The notes beneath the pieces were generated by a model. That model searched no databases and had not been told where the DNA came from. It saw only the letters and a program-made list of their open reading frames with translations. A stretch of 64,000 nt of DNA from the NCBI RefSeq assembly GCF_010726645.1, contig NZ_AP022563.1:4650001-4714000 (forward strand). The letters are read 5' to 3'. Of this stretch, positions 33,801 through 41,312 are shown piece after piece; within the stretch, counting starts at the first letter, position 1; every line of letters starts with the position of its first letter. The position numbers and the translations under genes were made by a program. Origin of the DNA: Mycolicibacterium duvalii (lineage in GTDB: Bacteria; Actinomycetota; Actinomycetes; Mycobacteriales; Mycobacteriaceae).

Positions 33801-34772
33801 CCGGACGGCACCGTGGTCTCGTCCGGCAAGGACCTGGGCGCACTGCAGGAGCAACTGGCTGGACCGGCCCGGGCCGCCGTCGCGGCCACCGTCGCCGGGG
33901 ATCTGGTCCGCCGCGGTCTGCGCGGCTGGCCCGACGACCTAGAGGAACTGCCCCGGGTGGTGGAAGAAGCCGGTACGGCGGGTCACCCGGTGCGCGGCTA
34001 CCCGGCATTCGTCGACGCGGGCCGTGCGGTCGACATCGAGGTGTTCGCCACCCCGGCCGAACAGGAGGCCCGGATGGGGCCGGGCAGCCGCCGGCTGCTG
34101 CGACTGGCCGGCCCGAACGTGCTCAAAGCCGTTGAGCGCAGCCTCGATACCCGTACCCGCCTGGAGTTGGGGGACAACCCCGATGGCTCACTGACCGCGT
34201 TGTTCGAGGACTGCGCCGATGCCGCGGTGGCGGTGCTGGTTGCGCGCCCGGTGTGGACCAGGGCCGAATTCGACGCTGCCGGAGCACGATTGGCAGCGTC
34301 ACTGCAGAAGACCACGGTCGACGTGGTGCGTCGCGCCCAGCGCGTGCTGCAGAGCCGGCGGGAGGTCATGCTCGCGCTGCCGGCGCGGCCGACCGCGCTG
34401 CAGGCCGACGCGGTCGCCGACATCCGTGCCCAATTGGCACGGCTGTTGCCGGTGGGGTTCGTCACGGCCGCCGGGGCGGCCCGGCTCGGGGATCTGGCCC
34501 GTTACCTGGCCGCGGTGGTGCGCCGGCTGGACCGGCTCCCGCACGCGCCGGCCGCGGACCGCGAACGCATGGAGCGGGTCGCGGCAATGCAGCACGCCTA
34601 CGACGACCTGCGGGCGGCGCTGTCGCCGGCGCGGGCCGCCGCCGCCGACGTCGCCGACATCGGCTGGCTGATCGAGGAGTTCCGGGTCAGCCTGTGGGCG
34701 CAGCAGCTCGGCACCGCCCGGTCGGTCAGCGAACAGCGCATCTACCGCGCGATCGACGCGGTGCACAGCTGA
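30843..34772 (+). CDS. hrpA: ATP-dependent RNA helicase HrpA (DEAH family)
   Basis: 1309 residues if it starts at TTG 30843, which overlaps the upstream stop (ATTGA) and gives the length of E. coli HrpA (~1300). Helicase motifs: GETGSGKTT (95-103), TQPRR, DEAH, SAT, and QRTGRAGRT. The HA2/OB region and the long HrpA-specific C-terminal part (DUF3418) follow to the end, e.g. VPVEVLARLGGDQFAWQVP. HrpA acts in mRNA processing and rescue of stalled ribosomes. An upstream in-frame GTG inside the VOC gene is possible but less likely. Convergent with the ADH gene, 10 bp apart. Confidence 0.94.
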   Translation: MSTAAHRDQVAALRARLDDLTIRDAARLGRRLRQLRSPTAQQLERLQRQFAAAEALVATRTAALPAISYPDLPVSEHRDEIAAAIAAHQVVIVAGETGSGKTTQLPKICLELGRGIRGTIGHTQPRRLAARSVAQRIADELGTPLGDAVGYTVRFTDQAGDRTLVKLMTDGILLADIQRDRRLLRYDTLIIDEAHERSLNIDFLLGYLRELLPRRPELKVVITSATIEPERFAAYFGAEHGPAPIVSVSGRTYPVEIRYRPLEVAVTADDNDDPDDPDHEVVRTELRDQTEAIVDAVRELQAEPDGDVLVFLSGEREIRDTAEALRAALADVRPPTEVLPLYARLPTAEQQKVFAPHQNRRVVLATNVAETSLTVPGIRYVVDPGTARISRYSRRTKVQRLPIEPISQASAAQRTGRAGRTAPGVCIRLYSEQDFVSRPRYTDPEILRTNLAAVILQMAALGFGDVERFGFLDPPDARSVRDGVALLQELGAFGSTGELTDVGRRLAQIPVDPRLGRMLLQADTEGCVREVLVLAAALSIPDPRERPAEREDAARAKHARFTDPHSDFVSYLNLWRYLGEQRKERSGNSFRRMCHDEFLHYLRIREWQDLVGQLRGICRDLGITEGDEPADASRVHAALTAGLLSHVGMRDGDGRIYQGARNAKFVLAPGSALAKRPPRWVVAADLVETSRLYGRTAARVEPQMVERLAGHLVSRSYSEPHWDAERGAVMAFERVTLYGLTLAARRRVGYADVDPEVSRELFIRHALVDQDWRTRHHFFADNARLRAELAELEERARRRDLLVTDDDIYAFYDTRIPAEVVSARHFDGWWRTTRRRTPDLLTLTRKDLLRSESEAEQPDAWQAGDTTLPLTYRFEPGAADDGVTVHVPVEVLARLGGDQFAWQVPALREELLVALIKSLPKDLRRNFVPAPDTARALLRAISPGDGPLLDAVQRELKRRSGILVPVDAFDLDKVPPHLRVTFAVEGPDGTVVSSGKDLGALQEQLAGPARAAVAATVAGDLVRRGLRGWPDDLEELPRVVEEAGTAGHPVRGYPAFVDAGRAVDIEVFATPAEQEARMGPGSRRLLRLAGPNVLKAVERSLDTRTRLELGDNPDGSLTALFEDCADAAVAVLVARPVWTRAEFDAAGARLAASLQKTTVDVVRRAQRVLQSRREVMLALPARPTALQADAVADIRAQLARLLPVGFVTAAGAARLGDLARYLAAVVRRLDRLPHAPAADRERMERVAAMQHAYDDLRAALSPARAAAADVADIGWLIEEFRVSLWAQQLGTARSVSEQRIYRAIDAVHS

Positions 34773-34782
34773 GCCTCTGGCG

Positions 34783-35952
34783 CTACGGCCGCGTCGCGGT
34801 ACTGGACGGGTCGATCAGGATCTTGGAGTGGACCTCCGGGTCACGCAGCGCGTCGAACGCGGCGCCGACACCGCCCAGTCCGACGGTGGCACTGACCAGA
34901 GGCGACGCATCGAGCGTGCCCTCGGCCAGCATGTACAGCGCGTCGCGGTACTCCAGCGGGGTCTGGCCGAACACGAACCGCAGCTCCACCTCTTTGCCGA
35001 TCGCCATCGCCGGGCGGATGCGGTCCTCGCCCATGCACACCCCGACGACGATGACCCGCGATGCCAGCGGCGCCGCCGCGATGATGCCGTCGATCATGCC
35101 CGGCACGCCGACGCACTCGAAGATCACCGGACGCTTCGGCGCCGTGCCGCCCAGCCGGTCGGCCACCCGGTACACGTGGGCCCAGCCGGGGATCTTGCGC
35201 AACTTCTCCATCGACCCGACCCCCAGCCGCATCAGCTCGGGCAGGTCGGTGAGGCCGCGCTGCTTGGGCGGCACGGCCTCGTACGGCGAGTCGACGGCCG
35301 GGTCGACGACGGTGTGGGCGCCGCAGCGGAGGGCCAGCTCCCGACGGGCGGGGGAGAAGTCGCTGGCCACGATCGTGCGCACGCCCCGGGCCTTGAGGTG
35401 GCAGATGATCGCCAGGCCCACCGGGCCGCACCCGATCACGATCGCGACGTCCTTGGTCGAGATGTCGCTGCGGCGCACCGCATGCAACGCAATCGACATC
35501 GGCTCGGTGAGGGCGGCGGTCGCGGGGTCCAGGCCGTTGGGCACCGGGAAGGTCAGCGCGGCCTCGGTCAGCACCTGCTCGGCGCAGGCCCCGGGCGCGA
35601 GCGGCGACAGGCCGATCAGGTGCACCCCGTCCGCGGCGCGCCGCAGCGGCATCGCCACCACCGGGGTCCCCTCGGCCAGACCCTTGCCGACCTTGCGCCC
35701 GCGCTCGCGGACCACGCCACAGAACTCGTGGCCCATCACCGTCGGGGTGTCCCCGCGCATGAAATCGTGGTAGCCGCCCTCGGCCATCACCTCGGTGAGC
35801 TCGTCGGCGTGATCCTTGGCGTGCAGATCGGATCCGCAGATGCCGCAGCGCAGCACGTCGAGCACGAGTTGGCCGTCGGCCGGCCGCGGATCGGGGAGGT
35901 CGACGACCTCCAAGGTGCCGTGCGCACAGCTGACTGCTTTCACGCAGGCCAT
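34783..35952 (-). CDS. Zinc-dependent alcohol dehydrogenase (MDR family)
   Basis: 389 residues. Catalytic zinc ligands C39 (CGICGSD) and H75-E76 (GHEF) are present, and the Rossmann signature GCGPVG lies at 174-179. The four-Cys structural-zinc lobe is absent: instead there is a His/Asp/Glu-rich insertion (DLHAKDHADELTEVMAEGGYHDF) between the catalytic Cys and His. It may oxidise a secondary alcohol or act in xenobiotic metabolism; substrate unknown. ATG 35952 is exactly 6 nt from a TACCGT -10, implying a leaderless message. It diverges from the glutaminyl cyclase gene with only 22 bp between start codons. Confidence 0.88.
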   Translation of the reverse strand: MACVKAVSCAHGTLEVVDLPDPRPADGQLVLDVLRCGICGSDLHAKDHADELTEVMAEGGYHDFMRGDTPTVMGHEFCGVVRERGRKVGKGLAEGTPVVAMPLRRAADGVHLIGLSPLAPGACAEQVLTEAALTFPVPNGLDPATAALTEPMSIALHAVRRSDISTKDVAIVIGCGPVGLAIICHLKARGVRTIVASDFSPARRELALRCGAHTVVDPAVDSPYEAVPPKQRGLTDLPELMRLGVGSMEKLRKIPGWAHVYRVADRLGGTAPKRPVIFECVGVPGMIDGIIAAAPLASRVIVVGVCMGEDRIRPAMAIGKEVELRFVFGQTPLEYRDALYMLAEGTLDASPLVSATVGLGGVGAAFDALRDPEVHSKILIDPSSTATRP

Positions 35953-35958
35953 CGTCGC

Positions 35959-35968
35959 ACGGTAGAAC
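35959..35968. promoter_or_regulatory. Overlapping divergent -10 elements
   Basis: Minus-strand TACCGT (35964-35959) and plus-strand TAGAAC (35963-35968) share two base pairs. Each ends 6 nt before its own ATG (35952 and 35975), so both transcripts would be leaderless and compete for polymerase. The plus-strand hexamer is one base short of TANNNT. Confidence 0.45.
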
Positions 35969-35974
35969 GGCGGT

Positions 35975-36757
35975 ATGACCCGTGATGCCGCGAAGTGGCG
36001 CACCTGGGCCGCGCTGCTGCCGGTGGCATGGCTCGTCGGCGCCGGCGTTCCGCATGCCCAGGCCGTGCCGGCCGCACCGGTGGTGGAGCCGGTGGTGGTG
36101 AGCCAGACGGCCCACGACCCGGAGGCGTTCACGCAGGGCTTCGAGATCGACGGCGGCGTGCTCTACGAGGGCACCGGGCTGGCCGGCGCGTCGCAGCTGC
36201 GGGAGCTGGACCCGCAGACCGGTGCGGTGCGGCGCGCGGTCGACGTGCCCGGCGGGTACTTCGCCGAGGGCATCACCGTCGTCGGCGACCGGGTCTGGCA
36301 GCTGACCTACCGCGACGGCGTGGCCGTCGAGTGGGACCGGGCCACGCTGACGCCGCGGCGGGAGGTCGCGGTCGACGGCGAAGGCTGGGGGCTCTGCTAC
36401 GACGGCGGCAGGCTGATCCGCAGCGACGGCACCAGCCGACTGCGCTTCCACGACCCCGGCGACATGACCGAAATCGGGGGTGTCGACGTCTCCCGTGACG
36501 GCCGGCCGGTGGGCGGCCTCAACGAGCTCGAGTGCGTCGACGGGCAGGTGTGGGCCAATGTGTGGCCCACCGACACCATCGTGCGCATCGACCCCGCGTC
36601 GGGCGCCGTCGACCTCGTCGTCGACGCCTCGGGGCTGTGGCAGCGCGGCATCCCGGCCGAGGCGCAGGTGCTCAACGGCATCGCCCACGTCGAGGGAGCC
36701 GAGTTCCTGGTCACCGGCAAGTACTGGCCGACGACCTTCCGCGTGCGTCTCGGCTAG
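35975..36757 (+). CDS. Glutaminyl-peptide cyclotransferase (plant-type), exported
   Basis: 260 residues with a Sec signal (hydrophobic segment 10-27, AQA). The five-bladed propeller blocks of the plant/bacterial QC family are all visible: HDPEAFTQGFEI...LYEGTGLAGAS, TYRDGVAVEWD, EGWGLCYDGG, LNELECVDGQVWANVWPTD and QVLNGIAHVEG. These enzymes cyclise N-terminal Gln to pyroglutamate on exported proteins. No metal site, as expected for this type. Followed 20 bp later by the DUF1295 gene in the same direction. Confidence 0.9.
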   Translation: MTRDAAKWRTWAALLPVAWLVGAGVPHAQAVPAAPVVEPVVVSQTAHDPEAFTQGFEIDGGVLYEGTGLAGASQLRELDPQTGAVRRAVDVPGGYFAEGITVVGDRVWQLTYRDGVAVEWDRATLTPRREVAVDGEGWGLCYDGGRLIRSDGTSRLRFHDPGDMTEIGGVDVSRDGRPVGGLNELECVDGQVWANVWPTDTIVRIDPASGAVDLVVDASGLWQRGIPAEAQVLNGIAHVEGAEFLVTGKYWPTTFRVRLG

Positions 36758-36776
36758 GCAGGGCAAGATCAGATCC

Positions 36777-37673
36777 GTGCAGCAGCAGACAAGGAGCAAG
36801 GCCGGGTCGTTGGCGGTGGTCACCGCGGCCTACGTGGCCGCGATCGCGGTGGCCGGTGTATGGCTGGGGTGGGGTCCGTCGACCGGGCGGTTGTGGCTGG
36901 ACACGCTGATCGCCGACATCCTGGCGACGCTGGTGATCTTCGGGTTCAGCCGCGCCTACCGCAACTCGAGCTTCTATGACGCGTACTGGAGCGTGATCCC
37001 GCCGCTGCTGCTGTTCTACTGGTGGAGCCAGAGCGACGTGGCCTCCGATCCGCTGCGGACCTGGTTGGTCACGGTGCTCGTCGTGGTGTGGGCGGTGCGG
37101 TTGACCGGCAACTGGGTCTACGCCTTCCCCGGCCTGCACCACGAGGATTGGCGCTATCCGATGTTCCGCGCCCGCGCGGGTCGATGGGAGTTCGCGGTCG
37201 ATCTGGTGGCGATCCACCTGATCCCCACGCTGCAGGTGTTCCTCGCGATGGTGCCCGTCTATGTCGCGCTGACGACACCCGGCACTGGTCTGGTGTGGCT
37301 CGCGGTGGTGGCGTTCGCGATCGGGATGGCCGCGGTGGCCCTGGAGTTCGTCGCCGACGCGCAGATGCACCGGTTCGTCGCCGACCGCCGGCCCGGTGAG
37401 GTGATGGACCGCGGGCTGTGGTCGTGGTCGCGGCACCCCAACTATTTCGGCGAATTCGGCTTCTGGTTCGCGCTCGCGCTGTTCGGGGTCGCGGCCTCGC
37501 CGGCAGACGCGTGGTGGCTGTTCGCCGGTGCACTGGCGATGCTGGCTATGTTCCTCGGTGCGAGCATCCCGATGATGGAGTCCCGCAGCCTGGAGCGCAG
37601 ACCGGGGTACCAGGCCGTCGTCGACCGGGTGTCGCGCTTCGTCCCGCGCCCGCCGGCGAAGGTCAACGCATGA
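36777..37673 (+). CDS. DUF1295 membrane protein (steroid 5-alpha-reductase family)
   Basis: 298 residues from GTG 36777 with about seven to nine membrane spans. The family signature in the C-terminal half is present: SRHPNYFGEFGFW (near 220-232) and PMMESRSLERRPGYQAVV. Related proteins are NADPH-dependent reductases of steroid or lipid enones or isoprenylcysteine methyltransferases; the actual substrate is unknown. Its stop overlaps the start of the FAD oxidoreductase (37670-37673), so the two are translationally coupled. Confidence 0.88.
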   Translation: MQQQTRSKAGSLAVVTAAYVAAIAVAGVWLGWGPSTGRLWLDTLIADILATLVIFGFSRAYRNSSFYDAYWSVIPPLLLFYWWSQSDVASDPLRTWLVTVLVVVWAVRLTGNWVYAFPGLHHEDWRYPMFRARAGRWEFAVDLVAIHLIPTLQVFLAMVPVYVALTTPGTGLVWLAVVAFAIGMAAVALEFVADAQMHRFVADRRPGEVMDRGLWSWSRHPNYFGEFGFWFALALFGVAASPADAWWLFAGALAMLAMFLGASIPMMESRSLERRPGYQAVVDRVSRFVPRPPAKVNA

Positions 37674-38806
37674 CGCGGGTGGTCGTCGCCGGTCTGGGCG
37701 ACACCGGTGTGCTGACCGCGATCAAGCTGGCCCGCCACGTCGATGTGGTCGGCATCTCGAGCAAGCCCGGACTGGTCAGCGGACAGGAACTCGGTTGGCG
37801 GCTGGCCCGGCCCGGCCACTGGGCCCGGCACAACTGGATCCCGTTCTCGCAGTTCCGGGGTCTGGACCGGGTCCGCACCGTGCACGGCACCCTCTCGGGG
37901 GTCGACCTGGACACCCGCCATGTCGTCGTCACCCGCGCCGACGGCTCCCGGGCCACGGTGTCCTACGACGTCTTGGTGATCGCCACCGGCGTGAGCAACG
38001 GGTTCTGGCGCCGTCCCACGCTGCAGTCGGCCGACGACATCGATTCCGACCTGCGAGCACCGCACGACCGTCTCGCGGCGGCCGGTTCGGTGATCGTGAT
38101 CGGCGGTCGTGCGGCCGCGGTCAGCAGCGCCGCCCAGATCGCCGGTGCCTGGCCGGACAAACGCGTCGACCTGTACTTCCCCGGCGAGCGGGCGCTTCCC
38201 GGCCACCATCCACGCACCTGGCGCAGTATCGAGCGCAGGCTCACCGAGGCCGGTGTCGGGCTGCACCCCGGGCATCGCGCGGAACTCGACGAGGGGTTCG
38301 CCGCCGACGAGCTGACCAGCGGAGAGGTCCGGTGGAGCACCGGCCAGCCGCCCGCGTCGGCCGATGTCGTGCTGTGGGCGATCGGCCGGGTCCGGCCCAA
38401 CACCGACTGGCTGCCCGCCGAACTGCTCGACGACGGCGGCTTCGTCCCGGTCACCCCGCAACTGCAGGTGCCCGGACATCCCGAGGTGTTCGCCATCGGC
38501 GACGTCGCGGCGACCGACCCGCTGCGCAGCTCGGCGCGCAACCGCGCTGACGGGCTGCTGGCCCACAACATCCGCGCGGCGGCAACGGGCAAGCCGCTCA
38601 AGTCCTATCGCGCCCCGACGCGTCGCTGGGGGTCGGTGCTCGGCATCCAACCCGACGGCCTGCAGGTCTTCGCGCCCAACGGCCGGGCCTTCCGGTTCCC
38701 GGCCTGGTCGTTCGAGCGGGTGCTGATGCCGCTGATCGTCCGGTGGGGCATCTACCGGGGCGTGCGCGCCGACCCCGCCGACACCGCGAAAGTGCGCTCA
38801 GGGTAG
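37670..38806 (+). CDS. FAD-dependent pyridine-nucleotide disulphide-type oxidoreductase (NDH-2/AIF-like)
   Basis: 378 residues. FAD-binding start VVVAGLGDTGVLTAIKLA (GxGxxG with Gly at 8, 10, 13), the NAD(P) motif VIVIGGRAAAVSSAAQIA, and the second FAD motif HPEVFAIGDVAATD. No redox CxxC pair is visible, so it resembles the NDH-2/AIF group. It is coupled by ATGA to the DUF1295 reductase, suggesting that it might feed electrons to that membrane enzyme; this is inference. Confidence 0.85.
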   Translation: MTRVVVAGLGDTGVLTAIKLARHVDVVGISSKPGLVSGQELGWRLARPGHWARHNWIPFSQFRGLDRVRTVHGTLSGVDLDTRHVVVTRADGSRATVSYDVLVIATGVSNGFWRRPTLQSADDIDSDLRAPHDRLAAAGSVIVIGGRAAAVSSAAQIAGAWPDKRVDLYFPGERALPGHHPRTWRSIERRLTEAGVGLHPGHRAELDEGFAADELTSGEVRWSTGQPPASADVVLWAIGRVRPNTDWLPAELLDDGGFVPVTPQLQVPGHPEVFAIGDVAATDPLRSSARNRADGLLAHNIRAAATGKPLKSYRAPTRRWGSVLGIQPDGLQVFAPNGRAFRFPAWSFERVLMPLIVRWGIYRGVRADPADTAKVRSG

Positions 38807-38823
38807 CGATTCCCGTCCGGCGA

Positions 38824-40044
38824 CTACCGTGAGCGCACCTTGGGGATCTCGGCGTTGATGCGGTCGAGCAGCGCCGGATAGCGGCCGGCTTCCTTGTGCC
38901 GTCCGGGTTTGCCGCTGCTGACCACCGCGACCGACAGCGCGCGACTCGGATCGGCCCACACCGCGATGTCGGTCAGACCGGTGTGGCCGAAGGCGGCGGC
39001 GTTGTCCCGGCCGAAGGGGCCGAACCGCGCCGATCCCAGCATGTACCCCGAACCCCAGCGCATCGGCATCAGGCCGGTCGCGATGTCCGGACGCAGCCGC
39101 CGGCATTCCCGGGTGGCCTCGCGCAGCGTCTGCTCGGACAGCACCCGGACGCCGTCGAGTTCGCCACCGCGGCAGAGGATCTCGGCGAACCGGGACAGTT
39201 CGTAGGCATTGGACACGGTGTTCGACGACGGTACGACCCCGGTGAGGAACTGCCGCGTGTTCGAGAACGGGATGATCTGCGTCATCGTGCCGCCCACGGC
39301 GGTCTTGAACGCTTTGGCCAGCGGAGCGGGCAGTGGCTTCCCGGTGACATGGCTCGGCGCCACCGACGGAACGTCTTCGGGTGCCACGCCGTAGTTGGTC
39401 CACCGGAAGCCCAGCGGCGCGAGGATCTCGGCGTGCAGGATGTCGCGGATGTTGCGTCCTGTTGCCGCGGAGATGATCTCGCGCATCAACGGGCCCCACG
39501 TCACCCCGTGGTACATGTGGACCAGCCCTGGCCGGTAGAGGGGCTTGAGCCGGCCCAGCATCTCGCGCGCGTAGGCGCTGTCGTCCATGCGTTTGAGGTC
39601 GGGGCGGGGCCCGGTCGCGAACGGCACCCCGGCGCTGTGGGTGAGGACGTGGCGGATGGTGGTGCGGTCCTTGCCGTGGCCGGTGTAGCCGGGCAGGTAC
39701 TCGCACACACGGTCGTCGAGGGAGAAGTGCCCGCGCTCGACGAGCATGTGCGTGACGGTGGTCGTGATGGCTTTGGCCGCGGAGTACACGCAGAACGGGG
39801 TGGCGGTGGTCACCGGAATCCGTTCTGCGTCGGGCGGATCGTCCGGCCCATTGCCCCACCCGTGCCCGATGGCGCGGTTGAGGATCACCCGGCCCTCGCG
39901 GCGCAGACACACCTGGATCGCCGGCTGCATTCCGGCGGCGTACCAATGGCGGGCCGCGGCCCAGATCCGCTCCAGGGCGGCGGGGTCGACGTCCCCGGGC
40001 TCCTCGGGCCCGATCGAGGTGACCGAGTCGAGGTCGCGGGCCAC
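38824..40044 (-). CDS. Serine hydrolase, class C beta-lactamase/esterase family
   Basis: 406 residues from GTG 40044, no signal peptide. The SxxK nucleophile is S88-A-A-K91 and the Tyr of the YxN-type motif lies in HMYHGVTWG (about Y187). A C-terminal HxG (FGHTGLTD) completes the set. Cytosolic members are esterases, transesterases or peptidases rather than resistance enzymes. Ends 18 bp after the neighbouring FAD gene stop on the other strand; follows the secreted 144-aa gene on the same strand with 17 bp between. Confidence 0.87.
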   Translation of the reverse strand: MARDLDSVTSIGPEEPGDVDPAALERIWAAARHWYAAGMQPAIQVCLRREGRVILNRAIGHGWGNGPDDPPDAERIPVTTATPFCVYSAAKAITTTVTHMLVERGHFSLDDRVCEYLPGYTGHGKDRTTIRHVLTHSAGVPFATGPRPDLKRMDDSAYAREMLGRLKPLYRPGLVHMYHGVTWGPLMREIISAATGRNIRDILHAEILAPLGFRWTNYGVAPEDVPSVAPSHVTGKPLPAPLAKAFKTAVGGTMTQIIPFSNTRQFLTGVVPSSNTVSNAYELSRFAEILCRGGELDGVRVLSEQTLREATRECRRLRPDIATGLMPMRWGSGYMLGSARFGPFGRDNAAAFGHTGLTDIAVWADPSRALSVAVVSSGKPGRHKEAGRYPALLDRINAEIPKVRSR

Positions 40045-40061
40045 TGCGATCCTGCCGTCGG

Positions 40062-40496
40062 TCAGCGCGGGCCCCCGTTGAACATGCCGCTGCCGATCAC
40101 CTGGGTCAGCTGACCCAGCAGCTCACCCGGTCCGGGTTGCGGCGGGGGCGGGGTGTCGGTCATCTGCCAGGTCTGACAGTCGCTGGTGGTGAAGGTGGTG
40201 TCGGTGGCCTCCACGTGCACGATCGCGGGCTTCTTGGTCAGTGCGTTGTCCACCGTCTCCGCGCCCGCGGTGCGCTTCCAATAGCAGGCGCCGCCTTCGA
40301 TCGGCCCCGCGGACTGGTAGAAGCCGGGCACGATCTGGGTTCCGACGACGTAGGTGCCGTTGGCCTCGATCGACGTCTTCGGCGGGTCGGCCGGGGGTCC
40401 GGGGGCGGGATCGGGCTGGGCCTGCGCCGCGGGCGCCAGCGCGCAGCAACCCACCGCCGCGGCCGCGGCCAGGGCCGCCGTTGGAGTGCGCTTCAT
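40062..40496 (-). CDS. Secreted mycobacterial protein of unknown function (144 aa)
   Basis: Signal peptide to about residue 26 (AQA), then a Pro-rich linker and a small beta domain with YVVGTQIVPGFYQSAG...GGACYWKRT, a pattern seen in several exported mycobacterial/actinobacterial proteins of unknown role. Two cysteines (C72, C106) may pair. The tail is Pro-rich (TPPPPQPGPGELLGQL). TAGACT lies 8 nt upstream of the ATG, so the transcript has a very short leader. Confidence 0.78.
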   Translation of the reverse strand: MKRTPTAALAAAAAVGCCALAPAAQAQPDPAPGPPADPPKTSIEANGTYVVGTQIVPGFYQSAGPIEGGACYWKRTAGAETVDNALTKKPAIVHVEATDTTFTTSDCQTWQMTDTPPPPQPGPGELLGQLTQVIGSGMFNGGPR

Positions 40497-40504
40497 AGGA
40501 AGTC

Positions 40505-40510
40505 AGTCTA
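40505..40510 (-). promoter_or_regulatory. SigA -10 (TAGACT) for the secreted 144-aa protein
   Basis: Minus-strand TAGACT (40510-40505) ends 8 nt before the ATG at 40496; no Shine-Dalgarno fits between, so a near-leaderless start is likely. Confidence 0.4.
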
Positions 40511-40578
40511 AGTGCTGCGGCGGCGGGTGGGCACCCGCCGCCGCAGCCTCGTGGGATTCGCCCGGCTGCCGGAGTCCG

Positions 40579-40989
40579 TCAGCCGGCCATGAAGGTGTCG
40601 TAGGCCGACTGCAGCTCACCCGGCAGCACGGCGATGTTGCACGCGCGCTGCGTGTCACCGAGCGGAGCCAGGATGCCGCGCAGGTCGTAGTACTGCGACG
40701 GATTGGCCGTGAAGTAGCTGCGCAGGTTGGCCTCGGCCTCCGGACGCGGCTGCGTCATCGCCGCGCTGACCGCCTGGTTGGCGCCCGGGTTGGCGTTCAG
40801 GTAGCCGCGGGCAGCGCCGGTCACGTTGCTGACGGTGTCGGCGACGGCGCTGGCGCTGCACTGCGGAGCCGGCTGTGCCATCGCAGCCGGAGTGGCCAGG
40901 GTGGCGGCCAGACCGCCGAACACGCAGGCCGCCCCGACGCCGGCCAGCGTGCGCCGGAACATCGGCACGGTGAAACCATGAGAATTCAT
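40579..40989 (-). CDS. Haemophore-related exported protein (Rv0203/Rv1174c family)
   Basis: 136 residues with a Sec signal ending at AMAQ (~39). The mature part is a short helical domain with PQCSASAVADTVSNVTGAARGYLNANPGANQ and two cysteines (C44, C116), the layout of mycobacterial haemophore-related proteins. M. tuberculosis Rv0203 binds haem and passes it to MmpL transporters; the Tyr-rich YFTANPSQYYDL here could contact haem, but the assignment to true haem binding is uncertain. The start could be ATG 40989 or ATG 40962. The upstream leader contains an AT-rich inverted repeat. Confidence 0.8.
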   Translation of the reverse strand: MNSHGFTVPMFRRTLAGVGAACVFGGLAATLATPAAMAQPAPQCSASAVADTVSNVTGAARGYLNANPGANQAVSAAMTQPRPEAEANLRSYFTANPSQYYDLRGILAPLGDTQRACNIAVLPGELQSAYDTFMAG

Positions 40990-41017
40990 GTGGATTGGTC
41001 CTTCTGATCAGTGAATC

Positions 41018-41043
41018 GGTTTTCAGATCCCCGCCCGAAAACC
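41018..41043. promoter_or_regulatory. Inverted repeat upstream of haemophore gene
   Basis: GGTTTTC and GAAAACC with a 12-nt spacer, about 30 nt upstream of the ATG at 40989. Could be a repressor site or a leader hairpin. It does not match the IdeR box. Confidence 0.35.
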
Positions 41044-41260
41044 AAGATAACCGCGATCTGACGTGCTCAAACGCGCTCGCCACCGGACCTGCGGCGAAAC
41101 CGGGAATGTTACATCCACGGCACGTGACGTTCGCCTCAAAAAGCCCCGAAACGGTTCGCCGACGGCGCAATTCGGCAAGCACACGTTGAGATCTCTCACG
41201 ATTCGGCGGGGTCCCTTAGCTGATCGTGATCTGCGGTGTATCCGAATCGTTATCGATGAT

Positions 41261-41281
41261 CTTGCCCGGTGACCGGGCAAG
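41261..41281. promoter_or_regulatory. Perfect 9-bp inverted repeat upstream of VOC-rhomboid genes
   Basis: CTTGCCCGG, 3-nt centre, CCGGGCAAG. It lies 31 nt before GTG 41313 in a divergent intergenic region, so it is not a terminator of either neighbour; an operator or a leader hairpin is more likely. Confidence 0.45.
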
Positions 41282-41312
41282 GCGCTGCGGCGGGACCGCT
41301 AGCGTGGGCTGC

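Larger units (their letters stand above)
40990..41312. other. Divergent control region of haemophore and VOC-rhomboid genes
   Basis: 323 bp without a supported gene, unusually AT-rich in parts. It holds the inverted repeat GGTTTTC/GAAAACC (41018-41024, 41037-41043) in front of the haemophore gene, possible minus-strand -10 TATCTT nearby, and a perfect 9-bp hairpin at 41261-41281 in front of the VOC gene. I found no IdeR or SigF consensus. Confidence 0.4.

Noticed and set aside
41198..41260. A tRNA-like look (GGGTCCCTTAGCTGATC...) upstream of the VOC gene
   Set aside because: No T-arm GTTCGA, no matching acceptor stem and no cloverleaf can be drawn.
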